Assembly (NCBI GenBank): GCA_963732865.1
Contig: CAVTBC010000004.1
Location: 62,001 to 126,000, forward strand
DNA length: 64,000 nucleotides
Origin: JADLGL01 sp963732865
GTDB lineage: Bacteria > Pseudomonadota > Alphaproteobacteria > Rhizobiales > Kaistiaceae
Direction: 5' to 3'
This document shows, piece after piece, positions 17,976 through 26,459 of this stretch (the stretch's first letter is position 1; each line of letters begins with the position of its first letter). The position numbers and the translations under genes were made by a program. The notes under the pieces are model-generated. The model worked only from the letters and a program-made list of their open reading frames with translations. It searched no databases and was not told the DNA's origin.

Positions 17976-18298
17976 TATGACGATCCGCGCGAGGCCTTTT
18001 CGGCAAGGCCGCTCTGGCCGCCGCGGCGCTCCAGCTCGGCCATCACCGGCGCCAGGCCGAGGCCGCACGCTTGGAGCAGCACGAGCAGATGGTACATCAC
18101 ATCGGCGGCTTCGGCGACGAGCGCGCCGCTGTCGCCTTCGACCGCAGCGACCACGGCTTCAACCAATTCCTCACCGAATTTGCGGGCGCAATAGGCCGGC
18201 CCCCGCTCGATAAGGCTGGCCGTGTAGGAGGTTTCCGGCAGCGACTTGGCGCGCTCGGCGATTGTCGCGGCGAGATCTGACAGGCTGAATTCGCTCAT
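17975..18298 (-). CDS. hisE: Phosphoribosyl-ATP pyrophosphatase
   Basis: HisE hydrolyses PR-ATP to PR-AMP in histidine synthesis. The 107-residue protein has the all-alpha NTP-pyrophosphatase motif KFGEELVEAVVAAVEGD followed by LVAEAADVMYHLLVLLQACG, which provides the Glu/Asp metal ligands. The start at 18298 (MSEFSLSDLAATIAERA) gives the usual length. It lies 10 bases after hisF and overlaps coaA by one base. hisI (PR-AMP cyclohydrolase) is not fused and not in the window. Confidence 0.95.
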   Translation of the reverse strand: MSEFSLSDLAATIAERAKSLPETSYTASLIERGPAYCARKFGEELVEAVVAAVEGDSGALVAEAADVMYHLLVLLQACGLGLAPVMAELERRGGQSGLAEKASRGSS

Positions 18299-18308
18299 GG
18301 CTGGCTCC

Positions 18309-19088
18309 TCACCCGTCGAGGCGCATGGGAACGCCCCGTTCGGCCATATAGGCCTTTGCGTCGTGTATCGAGAAATCGCCGAAATGGAAGATCGAGGCGG
18401 CAAGCACGGCCGAGGCGTGCCCGATGACGACGCCATCGACGAGATGCTGCAGCGTCCCGACGCCGCCCGAGGCGACGACCGGAACCGGCACCGCGTCGGA
18501 AACGGCGCGCGTCAGCTCAAGGTCAAAGCCGGCTCGCGTACCGTCGCGGTCCATCGAAGTGAGGAGGATTTCGCCGGCGCCGAGCTTGGCGACCTCCACG
18601 GCATAGGCGACGGCGTCGAGGCCGGTCGCGTTGCGGCCGCCATGGGTGAAGATCTCCCAGCGGTCGGTTTCTCCGGGTGCGCTGACGCGCTTGGCATCGA
18701 CGGCGACGACGATCGCCTGGGCGCCGAATTTGTCGGCGGCGCGGGCGACGATGGAACGGTCGGCGACGGCGGCGGTATTGATCGAGACCTTGTCGGCGCC
18801 GGCCAGCATCAGCGCTCGCACATCGGCGACAGCGCGGACGCCGCCGCCGACGGTGACCGGCATGAAGCAGGCTTCAGCGGTGCGGGCGACGACGTCGAGC
18901 AGGATCGCGCGCTCCTCATGGCTCGCCGTGATGTCGAGGAAGCAGATCTCGTCGGCGCCGGCGGCGTCATAGGCCTCGGCCGCAGCGACCGGATCGCCGG
19001 CGTCGCGCAGGTCGACGAAATTGACGCCCTTCACCACGCGGCCGTCTTTAACATCGAGGCAGGGAATGATGCGGGTCTTGAGGGTCAT
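18309..19088 (-). CDS. hisF: Imidazole glycerol phosphate synthase, cyclase subunit
   Basis: HisF converts PRFAR plus HisH-derived ammonia into IGP and AICAR. The 259-residue TIM barrel begins TLKTRIIPCLDVKDGRVVKGVNF (catalytic Asp12) and has the phosphate sites TVGGGVRAVAD and VVASGGVGTLQH. Its ATG overlaps the hisA stop by four bases (ATGA). It works as a complex with HisH, two genes upstream. Firm. Confidence 0.98.
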   Translation of the reverse strand: MTLKTRIIPCLDVKDGRVVKGVNFVDLRDAGDPVAAAEAYDAAGADEICFLDITASHEERAILLDVVARTAEACFMPVTVGGGVRAVADVRALMLAGADKVSINTAAVADRSIVARAADKFGAQAIVVAVDAKRVSAPGETDRWEIFTHGGRNATGLDAVAYAVEVAKLGAGEILLTSMDRDGTRAGFDLELTRAVSDAVPVPVVASGGVGTLQHLVDGVVIGHASAVLAASIFHFGDFSIHDAKAYMAERGVPMRLDG

Positions 19089-19816
19089 GCCGCTTCCGAA
19101 ACGATGCGCAGCGCGGCTTCCGGATCAAGCCGTCCGTCATAGAGAGCGCGGCCGGCGATGGCGCCCGCAAGCTTGGCGTAGCGCAACTCCGTCAGCCGTT
19201 CGACATCGGCAAGCGAGGCGAGGCCGCCCGAGGCGATCACCGGGATCGACACCGCATCGGCGAGCGCCAGCGTGGCGTCGAGATTGAGCCCGGCGAAAAC
19301 GCCGTCCCGGTCAATGTCGGTGTAGATGATCGCCGTGACGCCCGCATCTTCAAAGCGGCGCGCGAGTTCGATCGCGGTCAGTTCCGACGTCTCCGCCCAG
19401 CCTTCGACGGCGACCTTGCCATCACGCGCATCGATGCCGACGGCGACCCGGCCGGGGTGCTGGGCGCAAGCGGCACGCACCAGATTGGGATCGCGCACCG
19501 CCGCTGTGCCGAGGATGACGCGAGAGACGCCGCGCGCCAGCCAGGCATCAATCGTCGCCATGTCCCTGATGCCGCCGCCGAGCTGGACCGGAATGTCGAT
19601 CGCCGCGAGAATCGAGCCGACCGCGGCGGCATTGACCGAGCGGCCGGCGAAGGCGCCATCGAGATCGACGACATGCAGCCAGGTGAAGCCCGCCTCGGCG
19701 AAGGAGAGCGCCTGGGCCGCCGGGTCGCGGTTGAAGATTGTGGCACGATCCATCTCGCCGCGTTCGAGGCGAACGCAGACACCGTCTTTCAAATCGATGG
19801 CCGGGAAGAGGATCAT
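19085..19816 (-). CDS. hisA: ProFAR isomerase HisA
   Basis: HisA performs the Amadori isomerisation of ProFAR to PRFAR. It is a 243-residue TIM barrel with the expected Asp8 (ILFPAIDLKDG), LGGGIRD, YTDIDRDG with the second catalytic Asp, and IASGGLAS. Its start overlaps the preceding small secreted-protein gene by four bases and its end overlaps hisF by four, so the operon is tightly coupled. Firm. Confidence 0.98.
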   Translation of the reverse strand: MILFPAIDLKDGVCVRLERGEMDRATIFNRDPAAQALSFAEAGFTWLHVVDLDGAFAGRSVNAAAVGSILAAIDIPVQLGGGIRDMATIDAWLARGVSRVILGTAAVRDPNLVRAACAQHPGRVAVGIDARDGKVAVEGWAETSELTAIELARRFEDAGVTAIIYTDIDRDGVFAGLNLDATLALADAVSIPVIASGGLASLADVERLTELRYAKLAGAIAGRALYDGRLDPEAALRIVSEAA

Positions 19817-20298
19817 TGCGGCAGCTGCGAAGAATGATGCTGGACGATGAGCCAGCCCTGATCGGTGAGAACGTAGGTCAGCGTGAAGCGGTACAGCACC
19901 TCGATCGGGCCGCCGCCGGTGACCGGCGTGACGGTGAAACGATAGAGGCCGGTTGCAGTCGCGACCCTGCCATCCGCGAAGACGCGGATCACCGGGTCGA
20001 CGAAGGCATGCAGGCGGTTGGTGTAGTTGTCGAACTGCGCCTGGAAATACGGCGCGATCGCCTCAGTGCCGACCATCGGCGTCCGCGAGGCGGTGCCCCA
20101 GAAGGTGGCGTTGGGATCGTAGAGCGCCAGCATCTCTGACGCGTCGGTCGCCGTTTCATAGACCGCGGACCAGTGCGCCAGGGCCGCGAGGATATCGTCC
20201 TCGGGTGCGGCGCGGGCGGCAACGGCCCCGGTCATCACCAGCACCAAGGCGACGAACGCCACAGACAGTTTCTGTCGCATGCTCCGTCCTTCGTTCAT
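19813..20298 (-). CDS. Exported SnoaL/DUF4440-like (NTF2-fold) protein inside the his operon
   Basis: This 161-residue protein is embedded between hisH and hisA, overlapping each by four bases. It has a signal peptide (Arg/Lys n-region, hydrophobic core, AARA cleavage near residue 30), so it is exported. The mature part (WSAVYETATDASEMLALYDPNATFWGT, then YFTVTP-like strands ending in GWLIVQHHSSQLP) has the pattern of NTF2/SnoaL-like DUF4440 or CaMKII-association folds. No histidine-biosynthetic step is missing that it could fill, so its job is unknown. An alternative start is ATG 20280, preceded by AAGGA; the ATGA overlap favours 20298. Confidence 0.75.
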   Translation of the reverse strand: MNEGRSMRQKLSVAFVALVLVMTGAVAARAAPEDDILAALAHWSAVYETATDASEMLALYDPNATFWGTASRTPMVGTEAIAPYFQAQFDNYTNRLHAFVDPVIRVFADGRVATATGLYRFTVTPVTGGGPIEVLYRFTLTYVLTDQGWLIVQHHSSQLPQ

Positions 20299-20942
20299 GG
20301 CCGCCAGCGGATGAAGTTTTCGAGCAGGGCCAGACCGAGCGTCTGGCTCTTCTCGGGGTGAAACTGCGTGCCGGCGACGTTGCCGCGGGCGACGATCGCC
20401 GTCACCGCGCCGCCATAGTCGGCGGTCGCCACGAGGTCGCTTTCGTCGGCGGGCTCCAACTCATAGGCATGGAGAAAATAGGCATGCAGCCCGTCCGGGC
20501 CTAGCGCAATCCCCGCAAGCAACGCGTGATCGGACACGATATCGAGCGTGTTCCAACCCATATGCGGCACCTTGAGCGAGGGATCATAGGGGTCGATTAG
20601 CCGAACCTCGCCGGGAATGCGGCCAAGGCCCTCGGTCTCGCCGTGCTCCAGGCCGCGATCGGCAAGCAGCTGCATGCCGACGCAAATGCCGAGGAACGGC
20701 CGCCCGGCGTCGATGACGGCGTTGACCGCTTCGAACATACCGTCGACGGCATCGAGATTGTGCCGGCAGTCACGGAAGGCGCCGTCGCCGGGCAGCACGA
20801 TGCGATCGGCGGCGGCGACGATCTCCGGATCGCTGGTGACAATGATCGGCGCGGACGAGCCGGCGCACGCCGAGGCAAGCTCAAACGCCTTCGCCGCGGA
20901 GCGCAGATTGCCGGCGCCATAGTCGATGATCGCAATGCTCAC
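20295..20942 (-). CDS. hisH: Imidazole glycerol phosphate synthase, glutamine amidotransferase subunit
   Basis: HisH supplies ammonia from glutamine to HisF. The 215-residue class I glutamine amidotransferase starts SIAIIDYGAGNLRS. Cys87 lies in the nucleophile elbow GICVGMQ. The His195/Glu197 pair lies in FHPEKS. It lies 24 bases downstream of hisB. A small exported protein gene separates it from hisA. Firm. Confidence 0.98.
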   Translation of the reverse strand: MSIAIIDYGAGNLRSAAKAFELASACAGSSAPIIVTSDPEIVAAADRIVLPGDGAFRDCRHNLDAVDGMFEAVNAVIDAGRPFLGICVGMQLLADRGLEHGETEGLGRIPGEVRLIDPYDPSLKVPHMGWNTLDIVSDHALLAGIALGPDGLHAYFLHAYELEPADESDLVATADYGGAVTAIVARGNVAGTQFHPEKSQTLGLALLENFIRWRP

Positions 20943-20966
20943 AGGCGTCGTCCATTGGCTGCGGCG

Positions 20967-21563
20967 TCAGACCTCGCCGAGCGTTCCCTTGGTCGACGGA
21001 ACGCTGTCCGGCTGCCGCGGATCGATGGCAAGCGCCGCGCGCAAAGCACGGGCCAGCGCCTTGAAGCAGGTCTCGGCGATATGATGGCTGTTCTCGCCAT
21101 AGAGGTTCTCGACATGCAGCGTGATCGCCGAATTCTGGGCGAAGGCCTGGAAGAACTCGCGCACCAGCTCGGTGTCGAAATCGCCGACCTTCGCCTGGGT
21201 GAAGGCGACGCGCCAGACGAGATGCGGCCGGCCCGAGACGTCGACGGCGCAGCGGGTGAGCGTCTCGTCCATCGGCAGATGGACGTCGGCATAACGGGTG
21301 AGGCCGCGCATATCGCCCAGCGCCTTCTTCAGCGCCTGGCCGATGACGATGCCGACATCTTCGGTGGTGTGGTGCTGGTCGATATGCAGGTCGCCACGCG
21401 CCTTGACGGTGAGATCCATCAGGCTGTGCCGGGCGAGCTGATCGAGCATGTGATCGAGGAAGCCGACACCGGTCGCGATGTCGGACCTGCCCGTCCCGTC
21501 AATGGCGACGGTCACGGCAATGTCAGTTTCCTTGGTGCGGCGCTCGACGCTGGCGCTACGCAT
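20967..21563 (-). CDS. hisB: Imidazoleglycerol-phosphate dehydratase
   Basis: HisB dehydrates IGP to imidazole acetol phosphate using two Mn ions. The 198-residue, single-function form shows GVGFLDHMLDQLARHS, HIDQHHTTEDVGI and ENSHHIAE, the His/Glu metal-binding blocks. The start ATG at 21563 gives the family length; the frame continues upstream but without family sequence. It heads the leftward his operon, back-to-back with the rightward small-ORF-hslV-hslU set. The shared upstream region is 21564-21771. Confidence 0.97.
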   Translation of the reverse strand: MRSASVERRTKETDIAVTVAIDGTGRSDIATGVGFLDHMLDQLARHSLMDLTVKARGDLHIDQHHTTEDVGIVIGQALKKALGDMRGLTRYADVHLPMDETLTRCAVDVSGRPHLVWRVAFTQAKVGDFDTELVREFFQAFAQNSAITLHVENLYGENSHHIAETCFKALARALRAALAIDPRQPDSVPSTKGTLGEV

Positions 21564-21771
21564 GGGTTCGCCTTTCCAAATACGCGAGGAAGCGCGGCGC
21601 TCTAGCAGGTCTTGCGCGCCTGCGCCAGTTTCGGCCCCAGGGCATGAGCAAGCGGTTAAGGGACCTACCCCTTCCCATCGGCGGGACGCCTGCCTACATC
21701 TGGTCCTCACCGCCGACCGGCGCCTCCAGGCTGAGGGCCGGACGGCCCCGGTAATCAGTACGGAGGGTGCT

Positions 21772-21954
21772 TTGCAGGCCCTTTTGATTTTGCTCCTCGC
21801 GACCTTTGTCGCAACTTTTCTTGCCCAACAGCTCGCCAATCAGAAACATCGCTCCGCCCGCGGGTGGATGTTTGCGTCGGCTCTTTTTCCGCCGGCCGTC
21901 CTGGCGCTCGCCGCTGTTCCGGGCCGTAACCTCCGCCACGGAGGCGACGTCTGA
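21772..21954 (+). CDS. Small two-helix membrane protein upstream of hslV
   Basis: A 60-residue frame starts on TTG at 21772, preceded by GGAGGG, and ends with TGA overlapping the hslV ATG (TGATG). It predicts two membrane helices: ALLILLLATFVATFLAQQL near residues 3-21, then a basic loop (NQKHRSARG) and WMFASALFPPAVLALAAV. The basic loop should face the cytoplasm. The ribosome-binding site, stop-start coupling to hslV and protein-like composition support a real gene. I do not recognise the family. It could instead be a leader frame for hslV translation. Confidence 0.55.
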   Translation: MQALLILLLATFVATFLAQQLANQKHRSARGWMFASALFPPAVLALAAVPGRNLRHGGDV

Positions 21955-22511
21955 TGGCTCAGTATGACGGACCCGGTTGGGAAGGCACCACCATCATCGC
22001 CATCCGCAAGGGCGGCAAGGTCGTGATCGCCGGAGACGGTCAGGTCTCGGCCGGTCAGACGGTGATGAAGCACAATGCGCGCAAGGTGCGCACGGTCGGC
22101 AAGGGCGGCGTCATCGCCGGATTTGCCGGCGCTACAGCCGATGCGTTCACGCTGTTCGAGCGGCTTGAGGCCAAGCTCGACCAATATCCCGACCAGCTGA
22201 TGCGCGCCTGTGTCGAACTCGCCAAGGATTGGCGGACCGACCGCTATCTGCGCCGGCTGGAAGCGATGATGATCGTCGCCGACAAATCCAAGACGCTGGT
22301 GCTCACCGGCACCGGCGATGTTCTTGAGCCCGATGGCGGCGCCGCCGGCATCGGCTCGGGCGGCAATTATGCCCTCTCCGCGGCGCGGGCGCTGATCGAC
22401 ACCGACATGGATGCCGAGGCGATCGCCCGCAAGGCGATGGCCGTCGCCGCCGAAATCTGCATCTACACCAACGACCATGTTACCTTGCTGTCACTGGAGG
22501 CAGAGGAATGA
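21954..22511 (+). CDS. hslV: ATP-dependent protease HslVU, proteolytic subunit HslV
   Basis: HslV is the proteasome-like threonine protease of HslVU (ClpQY). The 185-residue protein has an 11-residue propeptide before the catalytic Thr12 (EGTTIIAIRK). It has the family segments VVIAGDGQVSAGQTVMK, GGVIAGFAGATADAFTLFERLE and IGSGGNYALSAARAL. It is preceded by a coupled small ORF and overlaps hslU by four bases. Firm. Confidence 0.98.
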   Translation: MAQYDGPGWEGTTIIAIRKGGKVVIAGDGQVSAGQTVMKHNARKVRTVGKGGVIAGFAGATADAFTLFERLEAKLDQYPDQLMRACVELAKDWRTDRYLRRLEAMMIVADKSKTLVLTGTGDVLEPDGGAAGIGSGGNYALSAARALIDTDMDAEAIARKAMAVAAEICIYTNDHVTLLSLEAEE

Positions 22512-23878
22512 GTCCGATAGCCGCAATGGCCAAAGAGCCTGAAATGGACACCGAAGCCGAAGCGTCCGTGAAGGTCGCCCAGTTTTCGCCGCGCGAGATC
22601 GTCTCCGAACTCGACCGCTACATCATCGGTCAGAAGGAGGCGAAGCGCGCCGTCGCGATCGCCCTGCGCAACCGCTGGCGCCGCCAGCAGCTGCAGGGGC
22701 ACCTGCGCGAAGAAGTGCTGCCCAAGAACATCCTGATGATCGGCCCGACCGGCGTCGGCAAGACGGAGATTTCCCGCCGCCTCGCCAAACTCGCCGGCGC
22801 GCCGTTCATGAAGGTCGAAGCGACCAAGTTCACCGAAGTCGGCTATGTCGGCCGCGACGTCGAACAGATTATTCGCGACCTGGTCGAGATCGGCATATCG
22901 CTGGTGCGCGAGAAGAAGCGGAAGGACGTTCAGGCACGCGCCGAACTCGCCGCCGAAGAGCGCGCACTCGATTCGCTGGTCGGCAAATCGGCGAGCCCGG
23001 CGACGCGCGACGCGTTCCGCCAGAAGCTGCGCCAGGGTGAACTCGACGACAAGGAGATCGAGATCCAGGTGCGCGACAGCGGCGGCATGCCGTCCTTCGA
23101 CGTGCCCGGCATGCCGGGCGCCACGGTCGGCGTGATGAACATCAATGAGATGCTCGGCAAGGCGTTCGGCGGCCGCACCAAGACGCGCAAGATCACCGTG
23201 CGGGACGCGCATGAAGTGCTGATCGCCGAGGAGTCCGATAAGCTGCTCGACGATGACGCCGTAGTCGCCGAGGCGATCGCGGCGGTCGAGAATGACGGCA
23301 TCGTCTTCCTCGACGAGATCGACAAGATCGCCACGCGCGAAGGCCGCTCTGGCGGCGACGTTTCCCGCGAGGGCGTGCAGCGCGATCTGTTGCCGCTGAT
23401 CGAGGGCACGACCGTCGCGACCAAGCATGGGCCGGTGAAGACGGACCACATCCTCTTCATCGCCTCTGGCGCCTTCCATGTCGCCAAGCCCTCGGACCTT
23501 CTGCCCGAACTTCAGGGCCGTCTGCCGATCCGGGTCGAGCTGCGGGCGCTGTCGAAGGACGATTTCCGCCGCATCCTGACCGAAACCGAAGCAAGCCTGA
23601 TCAAGCAGTATATCGCGCTCCTGAAGACGGAAGGCGTGACGCTCGACTTCACCGATGACGCCATTGAGGCGATCGCCCAGATCGCGGTCGACATCAACGC
23701 GGCGATCGAGAATATCGGCGCCCGGCGACTGCAGACGGTGATGGAACGGATCCTCGACGAGATCAGCTTCACCGCGACGGACCGCGCTGGCGACACGGTC
23801 AAGGTCGACGCCGCTTATGTCGAGGCGCAGATCGGCGACCTCGCCCGCAACATCGATCTCAGCCGCTTCATCCTCTAA
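22508..23878 (+). CDS. hslU: HslU, ATPase/unfoldase subunit of HslVU
   Basis: HslU is the AAA+ unfoldase that feeds HslV. It has 456 residues, slightly longer than the usual 435-445 because of about 20 extra N-terminal residues before FSPREIVSELDRYIIGQ; later ATGs at 22526 or 22544 are possible starts. Walker A GPTGVGKT is at 79-86, Walker B GIVFLDE at 264-270, and the C-terminal tail ends LSRFIL, which docks in HslV. The ATG overlaps hslV. The stop overlaps the convergent smr stop by four bases. Confidence 0.98.
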   Translation: MSPIAAMAKEPEMDTEAEASVKVAQFSPREIVSELDRYIIGQKEAKRAVAIALRNRWRRQQLQGHLREEVLPKNILMIGPTGVGKTEISRRLAKLAGAPFMKVEATKFTEVGYVGRDVEQIIRDLVEIGISLVREKKRKDVQARAELAAEERALDSLVGKSASPATRDAFRQKLRQGELDDKEIEIQVRDSGGMPSFDVPGMPGATVGVMNINEMLGKAFGGRTKTRKITVRDAHEVLIAEESDKLLDDDAVVAEAIAAVENDGIVFLDEIDKIATREGRSGGDVSREGVQRDLLPLIEGTTVATKHGPVKTDHILFIASGAFHVAKPSDLLPELQGRLPIRVELRALSKDDFRRILTETEASLIKQYIALLKTEGVTLDFTDDAIEAIAQIAVDINAAIENIGARRLQTVMERILDEISFTATDRAGDTVKVDAAYVEAQIGDLARNIDLSRFIL

Positions 23879-24411
23879 GGCCGCAAGCGCCTCAGCCGAA
23901 CATAGAACGCACCGGTTCCGCCATGGGACCGGTGCGCTTGTTCGTAACCTGCAACGAGCGGCCGAAAACGCGGTGATGTCAGCCAGTGCGGCACCGACCG
24001 GCGCAGCACGCCGCGCTCGGAATCGCCGTAGAGGCCCTTGCCGGTAATCAGAAGAATCAATCTCCCGCCACCGGCCTGGACTTCCGAAAGAACGCGATGA
24101 AGCCGTTCGTGCGCTTCGGTCTGGGTTAGTCCGTGCAAATCGAGTCTGGCGTCGATACTGATCGTGCCGCGGGCGATGCGGCGGACCGTGCGGCGGTCCA
24201 TGTTGGCCGGGTCGCGGCTCTTCGGCGAAGGCGGCGCCGCAGCCACGGGACGCGGCGGCGCCGGTGGCTTCTCACGCGCGGGCGTGGCGACTGTCTTCGG
24301 CTTGGCGGCAGCCGCAGCGCGGGACGGCCGCAACGGCTTGGCGGTCCGGGCGACATCCTCCCAGAGGGCGGCCTCTTCTTGCGATAGGCTTCGTTGCCGG
24401 TCCTTCGCCAT
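23875..24411 (-). CDS. Smr-domain protein
   Basis: This 178-residue protein has a disordered Ala/Pro/Lys-rich N-terminal half (to about residue 75) and a C-terminal Smr domain with LDLHG at 90-94 and TGKG at 123-126, plus the closing HGGTGAFYVRLRR. Smr domains are nicking endonuclease-like, and related proteins (MutS2 C-terminus, SmrB) cleave nucleic acids including mRNA on collided ribosomes. Which role applies here is not decidable. In relatives the order is smr-mltA-timA; here timA follows directly 24 bases away with no mltA. Confidence 0.9.
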   Translation of the reverse strand: MAKDRQRSLSQEEAALWEDVARTAKPLRPSRAAAAAKPKTVATPAREKPPAPPRPVAAAPPSPKSRDPANMDRRTVRRIARGTISIDARLDLHGLTQTEAHERLHRVLSEVQAGGGRLILLITGKGLYGDSERGVLRRSVPHWLTSPRFRPLVAGYEQAHRSHGGTGAFYVRLRRLRP

Positions 24412-24435
24412 TGAACGGCCTTGTCCGGCGGACGG

Positions 24436-25158
24436 CTACTCGACCAATTCGGTCGCCACCAGTTTCCAGTTCGGATCGCGCGCCGTCACCTCACGCGAGA
24501 AGGTCCAGATGTCGGTGACGTCGCTCACCTTGGATGCATCGCCGTCAACGATCTTGCCGGCCTTGTCGCGGGTAGCGGAGATCAGTTCGGAGACGAAACG
24601 CACGGTCACCTGCGCCATCCCGCTCTTGGTCGACACGTCGGTGATCTCGGCCTTGTCGACGCCGATGAATTTGAACTCGATCGTTTCCTCGCGCTTCTCG
24701 CGCTCGTCGATCGCGGCAACGAAACCGTCATAGACGTCCCGCGAGAGCAGCTGCCGGAGGCTTCGCCGGTCACCTTCGGCAAAAGCGGAGACCACCATCT
24801 CATAGGCCATCTTGGCGCCGTCGAGGAACGGCTTCGGATCGAAGGAACTGTCCGCCAGCATCAGCGCCCGCAGCTGGCCGCCAAGCGCGCTGGAGGGCTC
24901 GGCGACGGCCTTGATGCGGCTATCGATGTCGGCCGGCGATTCGATCTGGCGCGTCGGCGCGTCCATCCCGCGCCCGGGCCGCGACGGCAAGGTGATTACC
25001 TTCTCGGCGCCGGCGTCGCGGCGTTCCGTTCGCGTAAACGGGTCGAAGGGCTGGCGCTCATTGCCGGTGCGGCGACCAAGAACGCTGCGCAGGCGCAAGA
25101 AAATGATGACCGCCAGCGCCAGGAAGATGATCGTGAAGATGCTGTCAGAGCCGTTCAT
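24436..25158 (-). CDS. Tim44/TimA family protein
   Basis: A 240-residue Tim44-like protein with one N-terminal membrane helix (about residues 7-22, FTIIFLALAVIIFLRL), a variable linker and the C-terminal Tim44 domain (LMLADSSFDPKPFLDGAKMAYEMVVSAFAEGD to VTDIWTFSREVTARDPNWKLVATE). Alphaproteobacterial TimA is the relative of mitochondrial Tim44 and sits at the inner membrane. The lipid-facing or transport role is not well defined. It is divergent from fxsA and close to secB, the conserved secB-fxsA-timA neighbourhood. Confidence 0.93.
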   Translation of the reverse strand: MNGSDSIFTIIFLALAVIIFLRLRSVLGRRTGNERQPFDPFTRTERRDAGAEKVITLPSRPGRGMDAPTRQIESPADIDSRIKAVAEPSSALGGQLRALMLADSSFDPKPFLDGAKMAYEMVVSAFAEGDRRSLRQLLSRDVYDGFVAAIDEREKREETIEFKFIGVDKAEITDVSTKSGMAQVTVRFVSELISATRDKAGKIVDGDASKVSDVTDIWTFSREVTARDPNWKLVATELVE

Positions 25159-25300
25159 TCAGAGGGTTCCGATCAAAAACCGCGTGGCTGGCAGGCCATA
25201 GACCTGCCAAAGCGTGTAACACTTCCTATCTAGGTGTCGTAGGGGGTCCAATCCACCCCCGATAGAGACGAGCCTTAACAGCATAAGGGCTGCTTGCGAA
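25159..25300. promoter_or_regulatory. Divergent timA/fxsA promoter region with a short dyad
   Basis: This 142-base spacer must hold both leftward (timA-smr) and rightward (fxsA) promoters. It contains a dyad GGGGGT-ccaatcc-ACCCCC at about 25234-25252. I see no convincing paired -35/-10 boxes. Confidence 0.35.
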
Positions 25301-25777
25301 ATGCCTGTCCGCATCATGCCAATTCTGTTCCTGGTCGTGCCGATCCTGGAAATCGCCGTCTTCATTCTGGTCGGCGGTCAAATCGGCGTCGGCTGGACGT
25401 TACTGCTTGTGCTGGCGACCGCGATTGCCGGCACGATGCTTTTGCGCCAGCAGGGCTTCGGCGTACTCAACCGCATCCGCGACGATGTGAATGCGGGCCG
25501 CATGCCGGCGGCCGCCCTGGCGGATGGGGTCATGATCCTCGTCGCCGGGATCCTGCTGCTGACGCCCGGTTTCGTCACCGACGCGCTCGGCCTGCTGCTG
25601 TTCTTTCCGCCCTTCCGCCATTGGGTCTGGCGCGTCCTGGCGCCGATGTTCTTCGCCCGGCTGAGCGGCAGTTGGGCGCGCTGGCCCGGCGCCGGCGACA
25701 ATGGCGCGGCAGGATTTACCGTCATCGAGCTTGGCACCAATCCGGCCGGCGATGGCGACCCGCGCCAGCCGGACTAG
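25301..25777 (+). CDS. fxsA: FxsA family membrane protein
   Basis: FxsA is a small inner-membrane protein; in E. coli its overexpression relieves F-plasmid exclusion of phage T7. The 158-residue sequence has several hydrophobic helices in the first 110 residues (PILFLVVPILEIAVFILVGG, GWTLLLVLATAIAGTMLLRQQG, GVMILVAGILLLTPGFVTDALGLLLFFPP), the last containing the family TPGFVTD motif. A hydrophilic Gly-rich tail follows. An internal ATG at 25316 is an alternative start. Upstream of secB. Family firm, cellular role unclear. Confidence 0.93.
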   Translation: MPVRIMPILFLVVPILEIAVFILVGGQIGVGWTLLLVLATAIAGTMLLRQQGFGVLNRIRDDVNAGRMPAAALADGVMILVAGILLLTPGFVTDALGLLLFFPPFRHWVWRVLAPMFFARLSGSWARWPGAGDNGAAGFTVIELGTNPAGDGDPRQPD

Positions 25778-25871
25778 GATCGCGGTCCCGTCCTTGTTTC
25801 ACTGTGGCCGACATGTTAGCCACCGCCCGCGGCTTTCAGGGTTTTGTGGCGTTCCGGGAGGATAATTCACC

Positions 25872-26456
25872 ATGGCTGACAACGAAGACAACGGCAGTAA
25901 GCCGGGGAATGGTGGCGCTCCGAGCTTTTCCGGCGGCGAAGCGCCGCACGTAACGGGCGCCCCGCCGCCGCCCGATCCGACGACCCCGCGGATGAATGTC
26001 GTCGCCCAATATGTGAAGGATCTCTCCTTCGAGAATCCCGGCGCGCCAGCAACGCTGACGCAGCGCCAGCAGCAGCCGAAGATCGACGTTCACATCAACG
26101 TGTCGGTGGACCGCAAGTCGCAGACCGACCTTGAGGTGTCGCTGAAGCTTGAGGCGAACGCCAAGGATGGCGGCTCGGACGATGTGCTTTTCGCCGTCGA
26201 ACTCGACTATGCCGGCCTCTTCCGCATCGCCAATGTGCCGGAGAACCAGGTCGGGGCGTTGGCGATGGTCGAATGCCCTCGCCTGCTGTTCCCCTTCGCG
26301 CGGCAGATCATGGCCGATGCGACGCGCGGCGGTGGTTTTCCGCCCTTGCTGCTCGAGCCGTTCGACTTCGTCGCGCTTTACCGCGATCGCCTCCGCCGCG
26401 AGGCCGAGGGGTCGGGACCCGCGCTCGACATCTCTCCCCCGGCAAACGTCAGCTAG
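25872..26456 (+). CDS. secB: Protein-export chaperone SecB
   Basis: SecB keeps preproteins unfolded and delivers them to SecA. At 194 residues it is longer than most (about 155-165) because of a Gly/Pro-rich N-terminal tail of roughly 35 residues. The core has MNVVAQYVKDLSFENPGAP, VHINVSVDRKSQTDLEVSLKLEA, VELDYAGLFRI and CPRLLFPFARQIMADATRGGGFPPLLLEPFDF, all SecB hallmarks. GGGAGG lies about 10 bases before the ATG. It converges on dnaQ with four bases between stops. Confidence 0.97.
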   Translation: MADNEDNGSKPGNGGAPSFSGGEAPHVTGAPPPPDPTTPRMNVVAQYVKDLSFENPGAPATLTQRQQQPKIDVHINVSVDRKSQTDLEVSLKLEANAKDGGSDDVLFAVELDYAGLFRIANVPENQVGALAMVECPRLLFPFARQIMADATRGGGFPPLLLEPFDFVALYRDRLRREAEGSGPALDISPPANVS

Positions 26457-26459
26457 CGC

